Assembly: GCA_902788785.1 (NCBI GenBank)
Contig: CADALT010000007.1
Span: forward strand, 26,027 to 90,026
Source of the DNA: an uncultured Ruminococcus sp.
GTDB taxonomy: Bacteria > Bacillota > Clostridia > Oscillospirales > Ruminococcaceae
Length of the DNA stretch: 64,000 nt
Direction of reading: 5' to 3'
Of the stretch, positions 23,581 through 32,837 are shown one piece after another. Numbering within the stretch: position 1 is the first letter of the stretch; each line of letters starts with the position of its first letter. The notes under the pieces are model-generated. The model saw only the letters and a program-made list of their open reading frames with translations, did not search any database and was not told the origin of the DNA. Made by a program: the position numbers and the translations under genes.

Positions 23581-26500
23581 ATGAAAGACCAAATGTTGAA
23601 AAAAACGCTTATAACCACTTCTGCCCTGGTGCTGGCTTCGGGCAAAGCAGCTGCAAATCCCGTTAGGGGGCTCATAGACACTGCAACTCTCAAAGCAAGT
23701 GCAGAGAGCTTCGATCAGATATCGCCCGACGATTTCGATCAGGTCTCCACAGATGATGAGCTCGCCGCCCTTGAGACCATCGACGGCTCCAAGGCAGCAG
23801 CACTGACAGAGATCCCCGAAAATACTATCTACCGCATCGTAAAAGACGAAAACGGTACACGCTATATACCTGTCGAGATCACAGGCATCAAGGACAGATA
23901 TGCACACGGCGAGGCTGTACATTTTGAGCTTAAAGAAGCAGATGGTTCGGGGCTGACCGAGCACATTGAATACTATGTGAAAGATATTTCTGAGCAGACC
24001 GAAGACGGACTTCTCCACACCATGACTTTCTACAGCCAGAATGTTCATCCTTCTGCCGAGTATACATATTATGGCAGTCAGTCTGTCACATTTATGGAAG
24101 ACTATCTGACCGAGGACGCAAAGGAGATCGCACTGACACATAAGCTGCACCTCGGCACTAACGATTGCGTGCGCATGGTGAATGAGCATACCTTTACCCC
24201 CGAAGAAGACGGCACATACAGATTTACACTTGATATGCCCGAAGGACAGAAAATCACAACTTTCCTTAAAGCTGTTGACGGCGATGAAGATTTCTACAAC
24301 GAAAGCACCAAAGGCCATGGCGTAGTCACCGCCGATCTTAAAGCAGGCAAGACCTACGCTATCTGGAGCGAGCCTGTCGTAGCAGCGATATCCGAATATC
24401 ATAATACCGAATTTGATATGTTCGTTGATAAGGTCGAATCGGGCACTATAAGCGTTACTCCCGACGAGCACGGAAACGTTCGTGTATATGCAGCCGAGCA
24501 GAACAGAAAAAATGCAGGCGATTATGTTCTGGTCGATGTCTATCCCGATGACGGATATTACTGTAATGGCATTACCTACACAGCTGCTGACGGCAGTGAG
24601 GTCAAGGGCAGCAGCAGCGGCTTCTATATGCCTGCCTGCGATGTGACCATAACTGCCGATATCCGCAAGGGACTTGACAATAAGATGTACCGTGTAGACG
24701 GCGATGAGCTTCTGCCCGTAAAGATAACCCGTGTCGGTGAGCCGAGTAAATTAGACTATGTTTCAGCATATGAGCTGACGGATGCAAACGGCAAGAAACT
24801 CAATTTAGGCACTGATTTCGGCTGCAGTTTCAGTTATAAAGAAACCAGCAAGGGCACTCTGTATACCATATCTTTCTCAGGCAACAGAGAATATAAGGGC
24901 AAAGAGACTGTCGAATATCTGAAAGAAAAGAAAACCAATGAAGTAAAACAGAATGATACCGAAACAAACAACAGCAATGTTTTCAATATAAACATCGAAA
25001 ATGCAGAGAACGGTCGTATCATGACCTACAAGATGGGACGCTCCCATCCCAATGATAATGTTACCAGCCGTGAAAAGGGCAAGGATGTCGATATCAGAGT
25101 TTATCCCGATGAGGGCTATTATCTCAAAGACATCGTGATCGTTACAGATAATAACGAAAATGTACGCTGGTATGATGATGACACATATTCTCTGGGCTTC
25201 CGTATGCCGAGCAGCAATGTTACCATAAAGCCTGTTTTCGAGAAGATAGACTCAGCCTCAAATACTGCACCCGAGACAGGTCTTTACCGTGAAACTGCTG
25301 CATACAACGAAAACGGCAAGAGAAGCGGCGAAAAGCTCTATATCCCCGTTACGATCGAGGGTATCGATGATACATACAATAAAGGCACACAGCCCGAGTA
25401 TACCGTCAAGACCGCTGACGGCACCGTACTTAAAGAAGGCACCGACTACACCGTTAACGAAACTGTCGAGGAAACAGACAACGGCACAGTCCACACCCTG
25501 ACCTTTGAGGGCAAGGGCGCACCCAAGACCGACTCCAGCGGATACCTTCTCGCAAAGACCGATACTTTCAAGGGCAAGCAGGTCATCACCTACACCGAGA
25601 AAGATGTGGTTTTACAGCAGCAGATAAACATCACCAAGGCTGACCACGGCAAGGTCGAGACCTACAAGATAGGCCGCACCTCCGAGAATGACAAGGTGAC
25701 CGAGAGAGATCAGGGCAAGGACGTTGACATCAAGGTACTCCCCGATGAGGGCTACTACCTCAAGGATATACAGATAGTTTCCGATACCGATCAGACTATC
25801 CGCTGGTACGATGACGAGAACTATTCTCTGGGCTTTACAATGCCCGAGGGCAACGTTACCATCACACCTGTTTTTGAGAAGATAGACGCTTCTTACAAGA
25901 CGATCCCCGAAAACTCCATGTACCGTCAGGTATACGGCTATAACGGCGGCAGAGACGGCAACAGGTACTATATCCCCGTTGAGATCAAGGGCATAAACAC
26001 TTCCTATGACGAAGGTCAAAAGCCCGAATATACCGTGAAGGCTGCTGATGGCACAGCACTTACAGAGGGCACCGACTACACAGTTAACGAGACTGTCAAG
26101 GAAACATCGGACGGTATCCTCCACACCCTGACATTCGAGGGCATCGGCGGATATTCATACGATGACGGCGGATATCTCAAAGCCAAGACCAACATTTTCA
26201 GTGGCAAGCAGGTCATCACCTACACCGAGAAGAAAGCATCAGCAGCAGCTGAAAAGGCAGTAAGGATAACCACCTACGATGCCAACGGCAAATACACCAC
26301 AAAGGCTGTTTTCATCAAAGATTACAACGCACCGATCAAGGCAGTCGAAGGCTATACTCTCGTGGGCTGGACAGTTAATGACAGCGAAGTTGTGGACAAC
26401 AATGACGATGTACGTGCTCTCATAAGATCATCATATGAGGCAAATTCCAATGGACTTATCAATGTAAAGCCCGTTTACGAGAAGAAAATGTCACCGGCAG

Positions 26501-27420
26501 ATACTGACAAGATCAAGATACTTACCTATGATCATAACGGTGATTTCGAGGTAAAGGCAGTTTATCTCAAAGATTACAAAGCTCCCGATGAGACTGTTGA
26601 AGGATATACCCTTATCGGCTGGACACTTAATGACAGCGACTTGATAAATGATGAGGATGATCTGCGCCTACTCATAAGATCACGTTACGAGAAGAATACC
26701 AATGCAGGGTTCATCGTAAAGCCCGTTTACGAGAAGAAGCAGTCACCCTCAGATACAGACAAGATCAAAATAGTTTCCTATGATCATAACGGTAATTTCA
26801 AGACAAAGGCAGTTTACCTCAACGAGTACAAAGCTCCTAATGAAGCTGTTGAAGGATACACCCTTGTCGGTTGGACACTTAATGACGGCGACTTGATAAC
26901 CAATGAGGATGATCTACGCTCACTCATAAGATCACATTACGAAAAGAATACCAATGCAGGGTTCATTGTAAAGCCCGTTTACGAGAAGAACGCTGAGGAA
27001 CCTGTCATCGAGGAACCGGTTGTTGAGGAACCCGTTATAGATGTTCCTTCCGCAGAGGATACAGACTATGCTGTTACCTTCACAGCTGCAAAGGACCAGG
27101 GCTATTCCGACTATGTAACAGGCAACAACGTATTCACTATGGATTTCAGCCTTGAAAACCCCGATAAGAAACTTATCAAGGGCGGCGTTATCGAGTTTGA
27201 ATTCAATGCACCTATCGGCAGATTCCTTTACGGTGCGGATATAGGCAGCAGAAATGTTACCGTTGACCCCACAGACCCAAGAAAAGTAAGGCTTGAATTC
27301 TCCACCTACGATCCCAACGGCGTCAACACCGCTGCACTCAGATCTTATCTGGCGATCTCCACAGGCGAGAAAGTATCTGATCTCAAGTGCGTAAGTGCAA
27401 AGGTCATATCTATCAAGTAA
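23581..27420 (+). CDS. Large secreted repeat protein with shared C-terminal module
   Basis: The protein has 1279 residues. The ATG at 23581 (not 23578) aligns with the paralogue's start and sits seven bases after AAGGAGG. A signal peptide (KKTLITTSALVLAS, cleavage near AAA-NP, residue 25) precedes an acidic linker. Three modules follow that combine YIPVEI-G..Y with a GKQVITYTEK end. InlB/Flg_new-type units (DEGYYLKDI...MP..NVTI.PVFEK) alternate with them. Three near-identical approximately 80-residue EGYTL(V/I)GWT(L/V)ND units come next, then a short proline/valine/glutamate linker. The final approximately 115 residues (GGVIEFEFNAPIGRFLYGAD) form a module shared with the 38119 protein. That module may be CBM37-like, but I cannot confirm this. 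No LPXTG or SLH anchor is seen. Probable role: cell-surface adhesin or substrate binding. Confidence 0.85.
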   Translation: MKDQMLKKTLITTSALVLASGKAAANPVRGLIDTATLKASAESFDQISPDDFDQVSTDDELAALETIDGSKAAALTEIPENTIYRIVKDENGTRYIPVEITGIKDRYAHGEAVHFELKEADGSGLTEHIEYYVKDISEQTEDGLLHTMTFYSQNVHPSAEYTYYGSQSVTFMEDYLTEDAKEIALTHKLHLGTNDCVRMVNEHTFTPEEDGTYRFTLDMPEGQKITTFLKAVDGDEDFYNESTKGHGVVTADLKAGKTYAIWSEPVVAAISEYHNTEFDMFVDKVESGTISVTPDEHGNVRVYAAEQNRKNAGDYVLVDVYPDDGYYCNGITYTAADGSEVKGSSSGFYMPACDVTITADIRKGLDNKMYRVDGDELLPVKITRVGEPSKLDYVSAYELTDANGKKLNLGTDFGCSFSYKETSKGTLYTISFSGNREYKGKETVEYLKEKKTNEVKQNDTETNNSNVFNINIENAENGRIMTYKMGRSHPNDNVTSREKGKDVDIRVYPDEGYYLKDIVIVTDNNENVRWYDDDTYSLGFRMPSSNVTIKPVFEKIDSASNTAPETGLYRETAAYNENGKRSGEKLYIPVTIEGIDDTYNKGTQPEYTVKTADGTVLKEGTDYTVNETVEETDNGTVHTLTFEGKGAPKTDSSGYLLAKTDTFKGKQVITYTEKDVVLQQQINITKADHGKVETYKIGRTSENDKVTERDQGKDVDIKVLPDEGYYLKDIQIVSDTDQTIRWYDDENYSLGFTMPEGNVTITPVFEKIDASYKTIPENSMYRQVYGYNGGRDGNRYYIPVEIKGINTSYDEGQKPEYTVKAADGTALTEGTDYTVNETVKETSDGILHTLTFEGIGGYSYDDGGYLKAKTNIFSGKQVITYTEKKASAAAEKAVRITTYDANGKYTTKAVFIKDYNAPIKAVEGYTLVGWTVNDSEVVDNNDDVRALIRSSYEANSNGLINVKPVYEKKMSPADTDKIKILTYDHNGDFEVKAVYLKDYKAPDETVEGYTLIGWTLNDSDLINDEDDLRLLIRSRYEKNTNAGFIVKPVYEKKQSPSDTDKIKIVSYDHNGNFKTKAVYLNEYKAPNEAVEGYTLVGWTLNDGDLITNEDDLRSLIRSHYEKNTNAGFIVKPVYEKNAEEPVIEEPVVEEPVIDVPSAEDTDYAVTFTAAKDQGYSDYVTGNNVFTMDFSLENPDKKLIKGGVIEFEFNAPIGRFLYGADIGSRNVTVDPTDPRKVRLEFSTYDPNGVNTAALRSYLAISTGEKVSDLKCVSAKVISIK

Positions 27421-27446
27421 GCTCCAAACTCCCATATATAAAATAC

Positions 27447-27480
27447 CACCGATGTGCGCTGAACACATCGGTGATATTTT
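27447..27480. terminator. Bidirectional terminator
   Basis: CACCGATGTG (27447-27456) pairs with CACATCGGTG (27464-27473). T-rich tracts lie on both sides, serving the secreted protein gene and the convergent DMT transporter. Confidence 0.85.
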
Positions 27481-28412
27481 TACCTATCCGTCTTTTTTTC
27501 GGTTTTTTCATAGTTGACCACAACTATGCCCAGCGCTATCAGCACCAGCGAGATCACATACTTTATCCCCAGCTGACCTGCCTCACCCAAAAGCAGTGCC
27601 GAAAGTATCACGCCTATAACAGGGTTCATAAAGCCGAATATGGAGATCTTTGAAACATCGTTCTTCTTGAGCAGTATCCCCCAGAGCGTATAGGCAACGC
27701 TTGATACCAGCGCCAGATAAACGAGCATCATAACAGCAGGCGCTGTCACCTGCGGCGATCCTATCTCGCCGCCGACACCGCCCATCAGTGCCCCTATGAG
27801 CGTCATGACCGTGCCGCCCAGCAAGAACTGATAGCCGCTGAAAAGCACCGTGTCATGCTTATCGGAATACCGCTTTATCATTGCCGAAGATACTCCGTAG
27901 CACAGTGCCGATAAGGCGACAAGTCCATCGCCTAACAGCGAGAAAGTGAAGCCTTGCGGTGTCAGGTTTACGATCACCACTCCCCCGAAGCCCAGCACGC
28001 ACCCCAGTATCTTCCTAAAGTCCAGCCGTTCCATCTTCATGACAAGGCTTGCGATGATAATGGCAAAGAATGTTGTGAGCGAATCCACCACTGCCGAATT
28101 TACGCCCGTAGTGTGCGCAAGTCCGATATAGAAAAACACATACTGCCCGATGGTCTGGAAAAGGCTCAAAAGCAGTATCTTGCCCCACTCGTCTTTGCGT
28201 GGAACGATGAGCTTTTTCTTTGATATGCAGGCAAACAGTATCACGAACGCCCCCGCCAGGAAAAACCTCACCCCCGCAAAGCAGATCACCTTCCAAGTCT
28301 CATCACTGTTTATATCCCACAGCCCGTACCCTATCTTTATGCACGGAAAAGCACTGCCCCACAGAAAACAGCACAGCAGCGCCCCCAGAAACGAGATCAT
28401 ATTATTCTTCAA
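27480..28412 (-). CDS. EamA/DMT-family transporter
   Basis: The protein has 310 residues with ten membrane helices in two EamA repeats. It starts at TTG (28412) behind AGGGGAG; an internal ATG four codons later has no site. The first repeat carries LLCCFLWGSAFPCIKIGY, the usual EamA opening, and the second carries GFMNPVIGVILSALLLGE. These proteins export amino acids or metabolites; the substrate is not evident. It is a single-gene unit. Confidence 0.88.
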   Translation of the reverse strand: MKNNMISFLGALLCCFLWGSAFPCIKIGYGLWDINSDETWKVICFAGVRFFLAGAFVILFACISKKKLIVPRKDEWGKILLLSLFQTIGQYVFFYIGLAHTTGVNSAVVDSLTTFFAIIIASLVMKMERLDFRKILGCVLGFGGVVIVNLTPQGFTFSLLGDGLVALSALCYGVSSAMIKRYSDKHDTVLFSGYQFLLGGTVMTLIGALMGGVGGEIGSPQVTAPAVMMLVYLALVSSVAYTLWGILLKKNDVSKISIFGFMNPVIGVILSALLLGEAGQLGIKYVISLVLIALGIVVVNYEKTEKKTDR

Positions 28413-28449
28413 TCCCTACTCCCCTTTCACCATAACTAACGCAATTGAT

Positions 28450-28478
28450 ATTATATCCCCTTTGTCTGAAAATGTCAA
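28450..28478 (-). promoter_or_regulatory. Promoter of the EamA transporter gene
   Basis: On the minus strand TTGACA (28473-28478), 17 bp, TATAAT (28450-28455). Confidence 0.8.
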
Positions 28479-28507
28479 CCTGTGCAGGCAAGATCAAGCT
28501 GTCCAAA

Positions 28508-28555
28508 AAGCAAAACGACCTTCTGCCACTTCACAGAAGGTCGTTTTGCTTATGC
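28508..28555 (-). terminator. Terminator of the orphan LytTR regulator
   Basis: A perfect 18-bp stem (28508-28525 with 28534-28551) with an 8-nt loop, followed on the minus strand by TTTTTGG. Confidence 0.85.
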
Positions 28556-28559
28556 AGTC

Positions 28560-28605
28560 TTATATTAAACGACATATATTTATGTACAATGTTAGACCTT
28601 TCAAC
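28560..28605. repeat. Intergenic palindromic element, decayed short copy
   Basis: The left end is TATATTAAACGACATATATT. CAATGT then corresponds to the start of the other end in the 29748 copy, but the following CGTTTAC is lost. It lies between the LytTR gene and its terminator hairpin. Confidence 0.5.
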
Positions 28606-28636
28606 ACGATCTCTATTTTCCGCCCTTATGCACCGA

Positions 28637-29347
28637 TCATCTTGATGCAGATCTCTTTATATAGTTCAGATAGCAAGCGTTGAAATCCTTGTACTTTGCT
28701 CTTGATATCACCGCCTTGTGTCCGTTTGACAAGGTTATACCCGTCTTATCGTAGGAATTGATATGTTCAAGATTAACTATATACGATCTGTTCGTCCTGA
28801 AAAAACCGCCCGAATCAAGTTCCTCTTCCAGCGCCGAAAGGTTATATGGATATCTGTATGTTCCCTCATCTGTTATTATATATGTATACACATTGTCAGC
28901 CTGCGCATATATAATGTCCTTTTCGTACACCACTATGCTCTCGTTATAGTTTTCGTCCTTGACTATAAGCTTGCGCTCGCTGCTGCTCATCTCCAGCGCA
29001 GAATCCATCGCCTCATAAAGCTTCTCCCTGCTCACAGGCTTTACTATGAACCTGTATGCATTGTACTTCATGCTGTCAAAAACGATATCCGAGTAACTGC
29101 TTACGAACACCACCTTCGTATCAATGTTTTTTTCACGGATACTCTTTATAGTATCCAGACCGTTGAGGTCTCTCATCTGATGATCGAGAAATATCATATC
29201 GAAAACGGTCTTGGAAGTCACCAGTTTCCTGCCGTCATCGAATTCTGTCACATTTAAGATAATATTATTCTCTGCTGCGTACATATTAAGCAGGTCAATT
29301 ATCTCATAACGATAAACTTTCTCATCATCACACACCGCAATCTTCAT
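28637..29347 (-). CDS. LytTR-family response regulator without adjacent kinase
   Basis: The protein has 236 residues. The receiver domain (1-120) has acidic residues CDDEK, the phosphoacceptor D55 in MIFLDHQM, and Lys in FIVKPVSR. The LytTR DNA-binding domain (about 135-236) has FFRTNRSYIVNLEHI and ends NACYLNYIKR. LytTR regulators bind paired 9-bp direct repeats. No histidine kinase gene is next to it, so it is an orphan here. It is a paralogue of the 50746 regulator, which does have a kinase. Its own promoter is at 29423-29451. Confidence 0.9.
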   Translation of the reverse strand: MKIAVCDDEKVYRYEIIDLLNMYAAENNIILNVTEFDDGRKLVTSKTVFDMIFLDHQMRDLNGLDTIKSIREKNIDTKVVFVSSYSDIVFDSMKYNAYRFIVKPVSREKLYEAMDSALEMSSSERKLIVKDENYNESIVVYEKDIIYAQADNVYTYIITDEGTYRYPYNLSALEEELDSGGFFRTNRSYIVNLEHINSYDKTGITLSNGHKAVISRAKYKDFNACYLNYIKRSASR

Positions 29348-29422
29348 TTAACTACCCCTTTTGTTAATGTAAATTGTACAGAATCATCTAGTTTTTTATT
29401 CTGTATATCCGATATATTATTT

Positions 29423-29451
29423 ATTATATAATATTTTTTGTAAAAAATCAA
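29423..29451 (-). promoter_or_regulatory. Promoter of the orphan LytTR gene
   Basis: On the minus strand TTGATT (29446-29451), 17 bp, TATAAT (29423-29428), in an AT-rich stretch. Confidence 0.55.
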
Positions 29452-29652
29452 TAGTTTTTTACCGTTCACACAAAAAAAGTGAGACTTGCCTGTGAACTTA
29501 TTGATCGAAATTAAATAATGTTGTATACTAAAAGTAATTTCACTTTATTTTTAATTTGTTTTAAAGCATTCGTCTGTATACATAAATGTCATTTTCCTGC
29601 TCATGACAACATCATTAAATAAAATTATTAAATTAAAATTCAATACCTTGCG
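29452..29652. other. AT-rich gap between divergent genes, nothing recognised
   Basis: Part of the 540-bp gap between the LytTR gene and the ion transporter. Apart from the two promoters and the palindromic element at 29748, I see no ORF, hairpin or repeat. Confidence 0.4.
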
Positions 29653-29681
29653 TTGACTTTCGACATTTTAAGTGATATAAT
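29653..29681 (+). promoter_or_regulatory. Promoter of the ArsB/NhaD-type transporter
   Basis: TTGACT (29653-29658), 17 bp, TATAAT (29676-29681). The leader of about 200 nt contains the palindromic element at 29748. Confidence 0.75.
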
Positions 29682-29747
29682 AATATATTGTGTGAAATGA
29701 TGATCTATTGATCTAAGAAAATAAGGACGACAAAACTCCTATGTTTG

Positions 29748-29794
29748 TATAGTAAACGACATTGTTTTTATGTAAGATCATGTCGTTTAATATA
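29748..29794. repeat. Intergenic palindromic element, intact short copy
   Basis: TATAGTAAACGACAT at the left end and (minus-strand reading) TATATTAAACGACAT at the right end, with a 17-bp centre. The 47-bp copy folds as one hairpin and lies inside the leader of the downstream transporter gene. Confidence 0.8.
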
Positions 29795-29887
29795 ATCAGG
29801 CGCTCACATCTCAAAAAGAAAGATGCGTGCTGCTGATAACTATATAATATGAAATATGCGCTTTTGCGCAGAACAGGAGGTTTATAC

Positions 29888-31240
29888 ATGATAGTAGCAC
29901 AAATTTTTGCTGTTATCATATTTGTCGGGATGTTCATAATGATCGTTCTCGACAAAATTGAAAGACATTATGTTACTCTGGGCAGCGGTCTGCTCACACT
30001 TATCGTGGTGTTCGGTATTTGTATGAGAAACGGTACTGCCATACTCAACACCCTTGCGGTCAAGGACTTCTTTACCAGGGATTTCTGGTATCAGGTGGAG
30101 GAAAGCGAGAGCTCGGGCATCAACTGGGCGACCATCGTTTTCATCGCAGGTATGATGCTCATGGTCGAAGGAATGGCTAAATCAGGCTTTTTCCGCTGGC
30201 TGTGCATGAAGATAGCATTCCTTGTAAAGTGCAAGACAGTGCCGATATTCATCACATTCACGATCATGGCGGCTGTTCTCTCAATGTTCATCGACAGTAT
30301 CACTGTCATAATGTTCCTGGCGGCAGTCACAGTCGAGCTGGCACAGCTGCTTAAATTCAACCCCGTGCCTATGATACTTTCAGAGATCTTCTGCGCAAAT
30401 CTGGGCGGAAGTGCCACCATGTGCGGCGACCCCCCGAATATAATCATCGGTACATCACTGGGCTTCTCATTCTTTGATTTTCTGCTAAATACAGGTCTTG
30501 CGGCAGGCATAAGCCTTATCGTGTCGGTCATCTTCCTGTACTTCGCTTTCAGGAAGGAACTCGTTACAGAAAAAGGCGCCGAGGTCGATATGAGCAAATT
30601 TCCCAAGCCCTCGGAAGCTATCACCAACAAGAAGGACTTCCTTATAAGCACTATCATTTTCGGCTGTGCGGTGATATTGCTGGTAACACATTCCACAACT
30701 CACCTTACAGTGGCTTCCATCGGTCTTTTCATCGGCATCGTAACGCTGATAGCCGCAGGCAAGCACGCTCTTGAACTGCTCAAAAAGGTCGATTACAAAA
30801 CACTTGTATTCTTCATCGGCTTGTTCATGGTCGTAAGCGGTCTTGAAGAGACTGAGATGCTCGATAAGATAGCTATGTTCATCGAAAAGATCTGCGGCGG
30901 CGATGTAAAGCTCATGATCGTTATTATCCTTTGGGTATCCGCTATTGCCAGCGCATTTGTGGACAATATCCCCTTTGCGGCTACTATGGTGCCTGTCATC
31001 AAGAATCTGGCGGCAGCCTCGGGCACGCCCATCAGCACCCTCGCCTGGACACTGGCTATCGGTACTGATATCGGCGGCAGCGCAACACCCATCGGAGCAT
31101 CCGCAAATGTTGTCGGTACATCTGTTGCGGCAAAGAACGGCCACCCCATCAGCTGGGGACGCTATTGCAAAAAGCTTGCGCCTGCAACAGTTATTGTTCT
31201 TGTGATCTCAACAGTATATCTTTTCGTAAGATACGTTTGA
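29888..31240 (+). CDS. ArsB/NhaD/SLC13-type ion or carboxylate transporter
   Basis: The protein has 450 residues from the ATG at 29888 (AGGAGG upstream), with about eleven membrane helices. It shows the two-fold repeat of the ion-transporter superfamily: SATMCGDPPNIIIGTSLG in the first half and DIGGSATPIGASANVVGTS in the second, the re-entrant loops that bind substrate and Na+. Relatives carry arsenite, Na+/H+, citrate or dicarboxylates. The ArsB/YbiR-like group fits best, but the substrate is not settled. It precedes a cytidylate-kinase-like gene by 19 bp, an association seen elsewhere in Clostridia. Confidence 0.85.
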   Translation: MIVAQIFAVIIFVGMFIMIVLDKIERHYVTLGSGLLTLIVVFGICMRNGTAILNTLAVKDFFTRDFWYQVEESESSGINWATIVFIAGMMLMVEGMAKSGFFRWLCMKIAFLVKCKTVPIFITFTIMAAVLSMFIDSITVIMFLAAVTVELAQLLKFNPVPMILSEIFCANLGGSATMCGDPPNIIIGTSLGFSFFDFLLNTGLAAGISLIVSVIFLYFAFRKELVTEKGAEVDMSKFPKPSEAITNKKDFLISTIIFGCAVILLVTHSTTHLTVASIGLFIGIVTLIAAGKHALELLKKVDYKTLVFFIGLFMVVSGLEETEMLDKIAMFIEKICGGDVKLMIVIILWVSAIASAFVDNIPFAATMVPVIKNLAAASGTPISTLAWTLAIGTDIGGSATPIGASANVVGTSVAAKNGHPISWGRYCKKLAPATVIVLVISTVYLFVRYV

Positions 31241-31259
31241 TGGTAAAGGAGGGAATTTT

Positions 31260-31859
31260 ATGTCTCAGATCATTATTTCAGTAGGACGTGAATTCGGAAG
31301 CGGCGGACGAGTTATCGCCGAAAAGCTCGCAGAAAGATTTGACCTGCCCTTGTACGACCGCCATCTCATCACAGAGATAGCCGAGAAAATGGGCATGACA
31401 GTCGAGCAGGTGGAGAAGTATAACGAAGCCCCGAAGATGAAGATCATCTCAAGAAGAGTGAACGGTTACAGCAACTCCATCGAGGACAACATCGCAGAGA
31501 TGCAGTTCGATATCATTGATGACAAGGCAAAAAGCGGAGAGTCTTTTGTAGTTGTCGGAAGATGCTCCGAGACAAAACTCAGAAAGTACCCTGCCCTTGT
31601 TTCTCTGTTCATTCTGGGTGACATGGATCAAAAGATAAAACGTGTCATGGAGGTCTACGAACTGAGCGAGGAAGATGCCAAAAAGTTCATCACCAAGAAG
31701 GACAAGAAGAGAAAGCGCTACCACAACTATCACTGTCAGGGCAAATGGGGAGATTCAAGGCTTTACGATCTTTCCGTAAACAGCTCACGACTGGGTATAG
31801 ATAAAACCGTTGATATGCTCGAAGATTATATCAAAGCCCGTATCGAGGCTATGAAATAA
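31260..31859 (+). CDS. Cytidylate kinase-like protein
   Basis: The protein has 199 residues. The P-loop region reads ISVGREFGSGGRVIAEKLAE (residues 5-24), followed by LPLYDRHLI. This is the Cytidylate_kin2-type family, which keeps the NMP-kinase fold but has a shortened P-loop. The C-terminus has RKRYHNYHCQGKWGDSRLY and SVNSSRLGIDKTVDML. Its true substrate is not known and it need not be CMP. It is cotranscribed with the transporter upstream and followed by a terminator. Confidence 0.85.
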   Translation: MSQIIISVGREFGSGGRVIAEKLAERFDLPLYDRHLITEIAEKMGMTVEQVEKYNEAPKMKIISRRVNGYSNSIEDNIAEMQFDIIDDKAKSGESFVVVGRCSETKLRKYPALVSLFILGDMDQKIKRVMEVYELSEEDAKKFITKKDKKRKRYHNYHCQGKWGDSRLYDLSVNSSRLGIDKTVDMLEDYIKARIEAMK

Positions 31860-31870
31860 AAGCCTAAAAA

Positions 31871-31903
31871 GTGTGCTGACATTTTGTCGGCACACTCTTT
31901 TTA
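31871..31903 (+). terminator. Terminator of the transporter/kinase-like operon
   Basis: GTGTGCTGAC pairs with GTCGGCACAC around ATTTT, then TCTTTTT. Confidence 0.9.
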
Positions 31904-31960
31904 ATGCAGGAGCTTTTCATGACGGTGAGCTTTTGCTTTCCCAAAACCGACAGATAATAT

Positions 31961-31989
31961 TTGACATTTCCCTGCTTGTGTGTTATCAT
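31961..31989 (+). promoter_or_regulatory. Promoter of the VanZ gene
   Basis: TTGACA (31961-31966), 17 bp, TATCAT (31984-31989). Confidence 0.7.
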
Positions 31990-32035
31990 GTTATAGTAAT
32001 TATTGTAAATTTAGGCATACAAAAGAAGTGATGAG

Positions 32036-32476
32036 ATGACAAAGAACAAAGATAAGATAATAAAGATCGTTTTTATAATTTATATCCTGGGCGTTGTGTT
32101 TTTTACTTTCGTCGTCAGGGAAACACTGGTGCCTCGTACATTCGGACACCGTGGCGCCGAGCTCAGACCGTTCAGGGAATATTACGCTTTATTCCGCTAC
32201 CAAAACCACTTTTTCTGGTTCAAGCAGATAATGCTGAATATCCTGCTGTTCGTACCGCTGGGCGTTCTTCTTCCTGTGAAAGATGAGCGTTTTAAAAAGC
32301 TTTGGAAGACAGCTTTGGCAGGTCTTCTGTTCTCATGTCTGATCGAAATCACACAGTATATCACAGGCCGTGGCTTTACCGAGACCGATGACGTGATAAA
32401 CAACACGCTGGGCGCTGTGGTGGGATATTTGATTTTTACTTTTATAAAAAACAGAATTCGTCAAGCCCCGAAATAG
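32036..32476 (+). CDS. VanZ-family membrane protein
   Basis: The protein has 146 residues with four membrane helices. ILLFVPLGVLLPV, LLFSCLIEITQYITGRGF and ETDDVINNTLGAVVGY are the VanZ signatures. VanZ proteins can lower sensitivity to teicoplanin and other lipoglycopeptides by reducing binding at the cell surface. Most stand-alone homologues have no proven role. It is a single gene, and a MITE lies just after it. Confidence 0.9.
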   Translation: MTKNKDKIIKIVFIIYILGVVFFTFVVRETLVPRTFGHRGAELRPFREYYALFRYQNHFFWFKQIMLNILLFVPLGVLLPVKDERFKKLWKTALAGLLFSCLIEITQYITGRGFTETDDVINNTLGAVVGYLIFTFIKNRIRQAPK

Positions 32477-32488
32477 GCTTGGCGATGT

Positions 32489-32689
32489 TTAAGGCAACAC
32501 CGCACAACCACCGACTAAAGCCTTTGCACACCATACACTTGCAGATTTTCCGTCATCTTTCCCAAATTTTCCTTGAAAGGCGCCAGCCTTCCTGCGTCAA
32601 ATTTAGAAAACCTGACGAAAAATCTGAAACATCAGTTTCACTGATGTTGGGCGTATCCGGCGCACAATGGTTGTGCGGTGTTGCCTTAA
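32489..32689. mobile_element. 201-bp MITE with perfect 22-bp terminal inverted repeats
   Basis: The left end (32489-32510) is TTAAGGCAACACCGCACAAC plus CA. The right end (32668-32689) is its exact reverse complement. The interior has no plausible ORF but holds a hairpin (AACATCAG-TTTCA-CTGATGTT). The ends carry TTAA, which may be part of the repeat or a target duplication. It sits between the VanZ stop and the promoter of the folate operon. No transposase with these ends is in the window. Confidence 0.88.
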
Positions 32690-32757
32690 TATATGTACGG
32701 TATGAAAAAACATTGTCTGCCTCTGTTTTTTCCCGCCGAAATGCCGCCCACACGATA

Positions 32758-32786
32758 TTGACATTCTTGCGATAATAATGTATAAT
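32758..32786 (+). promoter_or_regulatory. Promoter of the folate operon
   Basis: Full-consensus TTGACA (32758-32763), 17 bp, TATAAT (32781-32786), about 70 bp downstream of the MITE. Confidence 0.88.
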
Positions 32787-32837
32787 GACTGAATGTGGAC
32801 ATTGCGTCCACGATCATACTGTTTGGAAGATGAAAAA

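Noticed and set aside
23575-24471. 298-codon open frame on the minus strand
   Set aside because: Antisense to the signal peptide and N-terminal region of the secreted repeat protein; shadow of biased codons.
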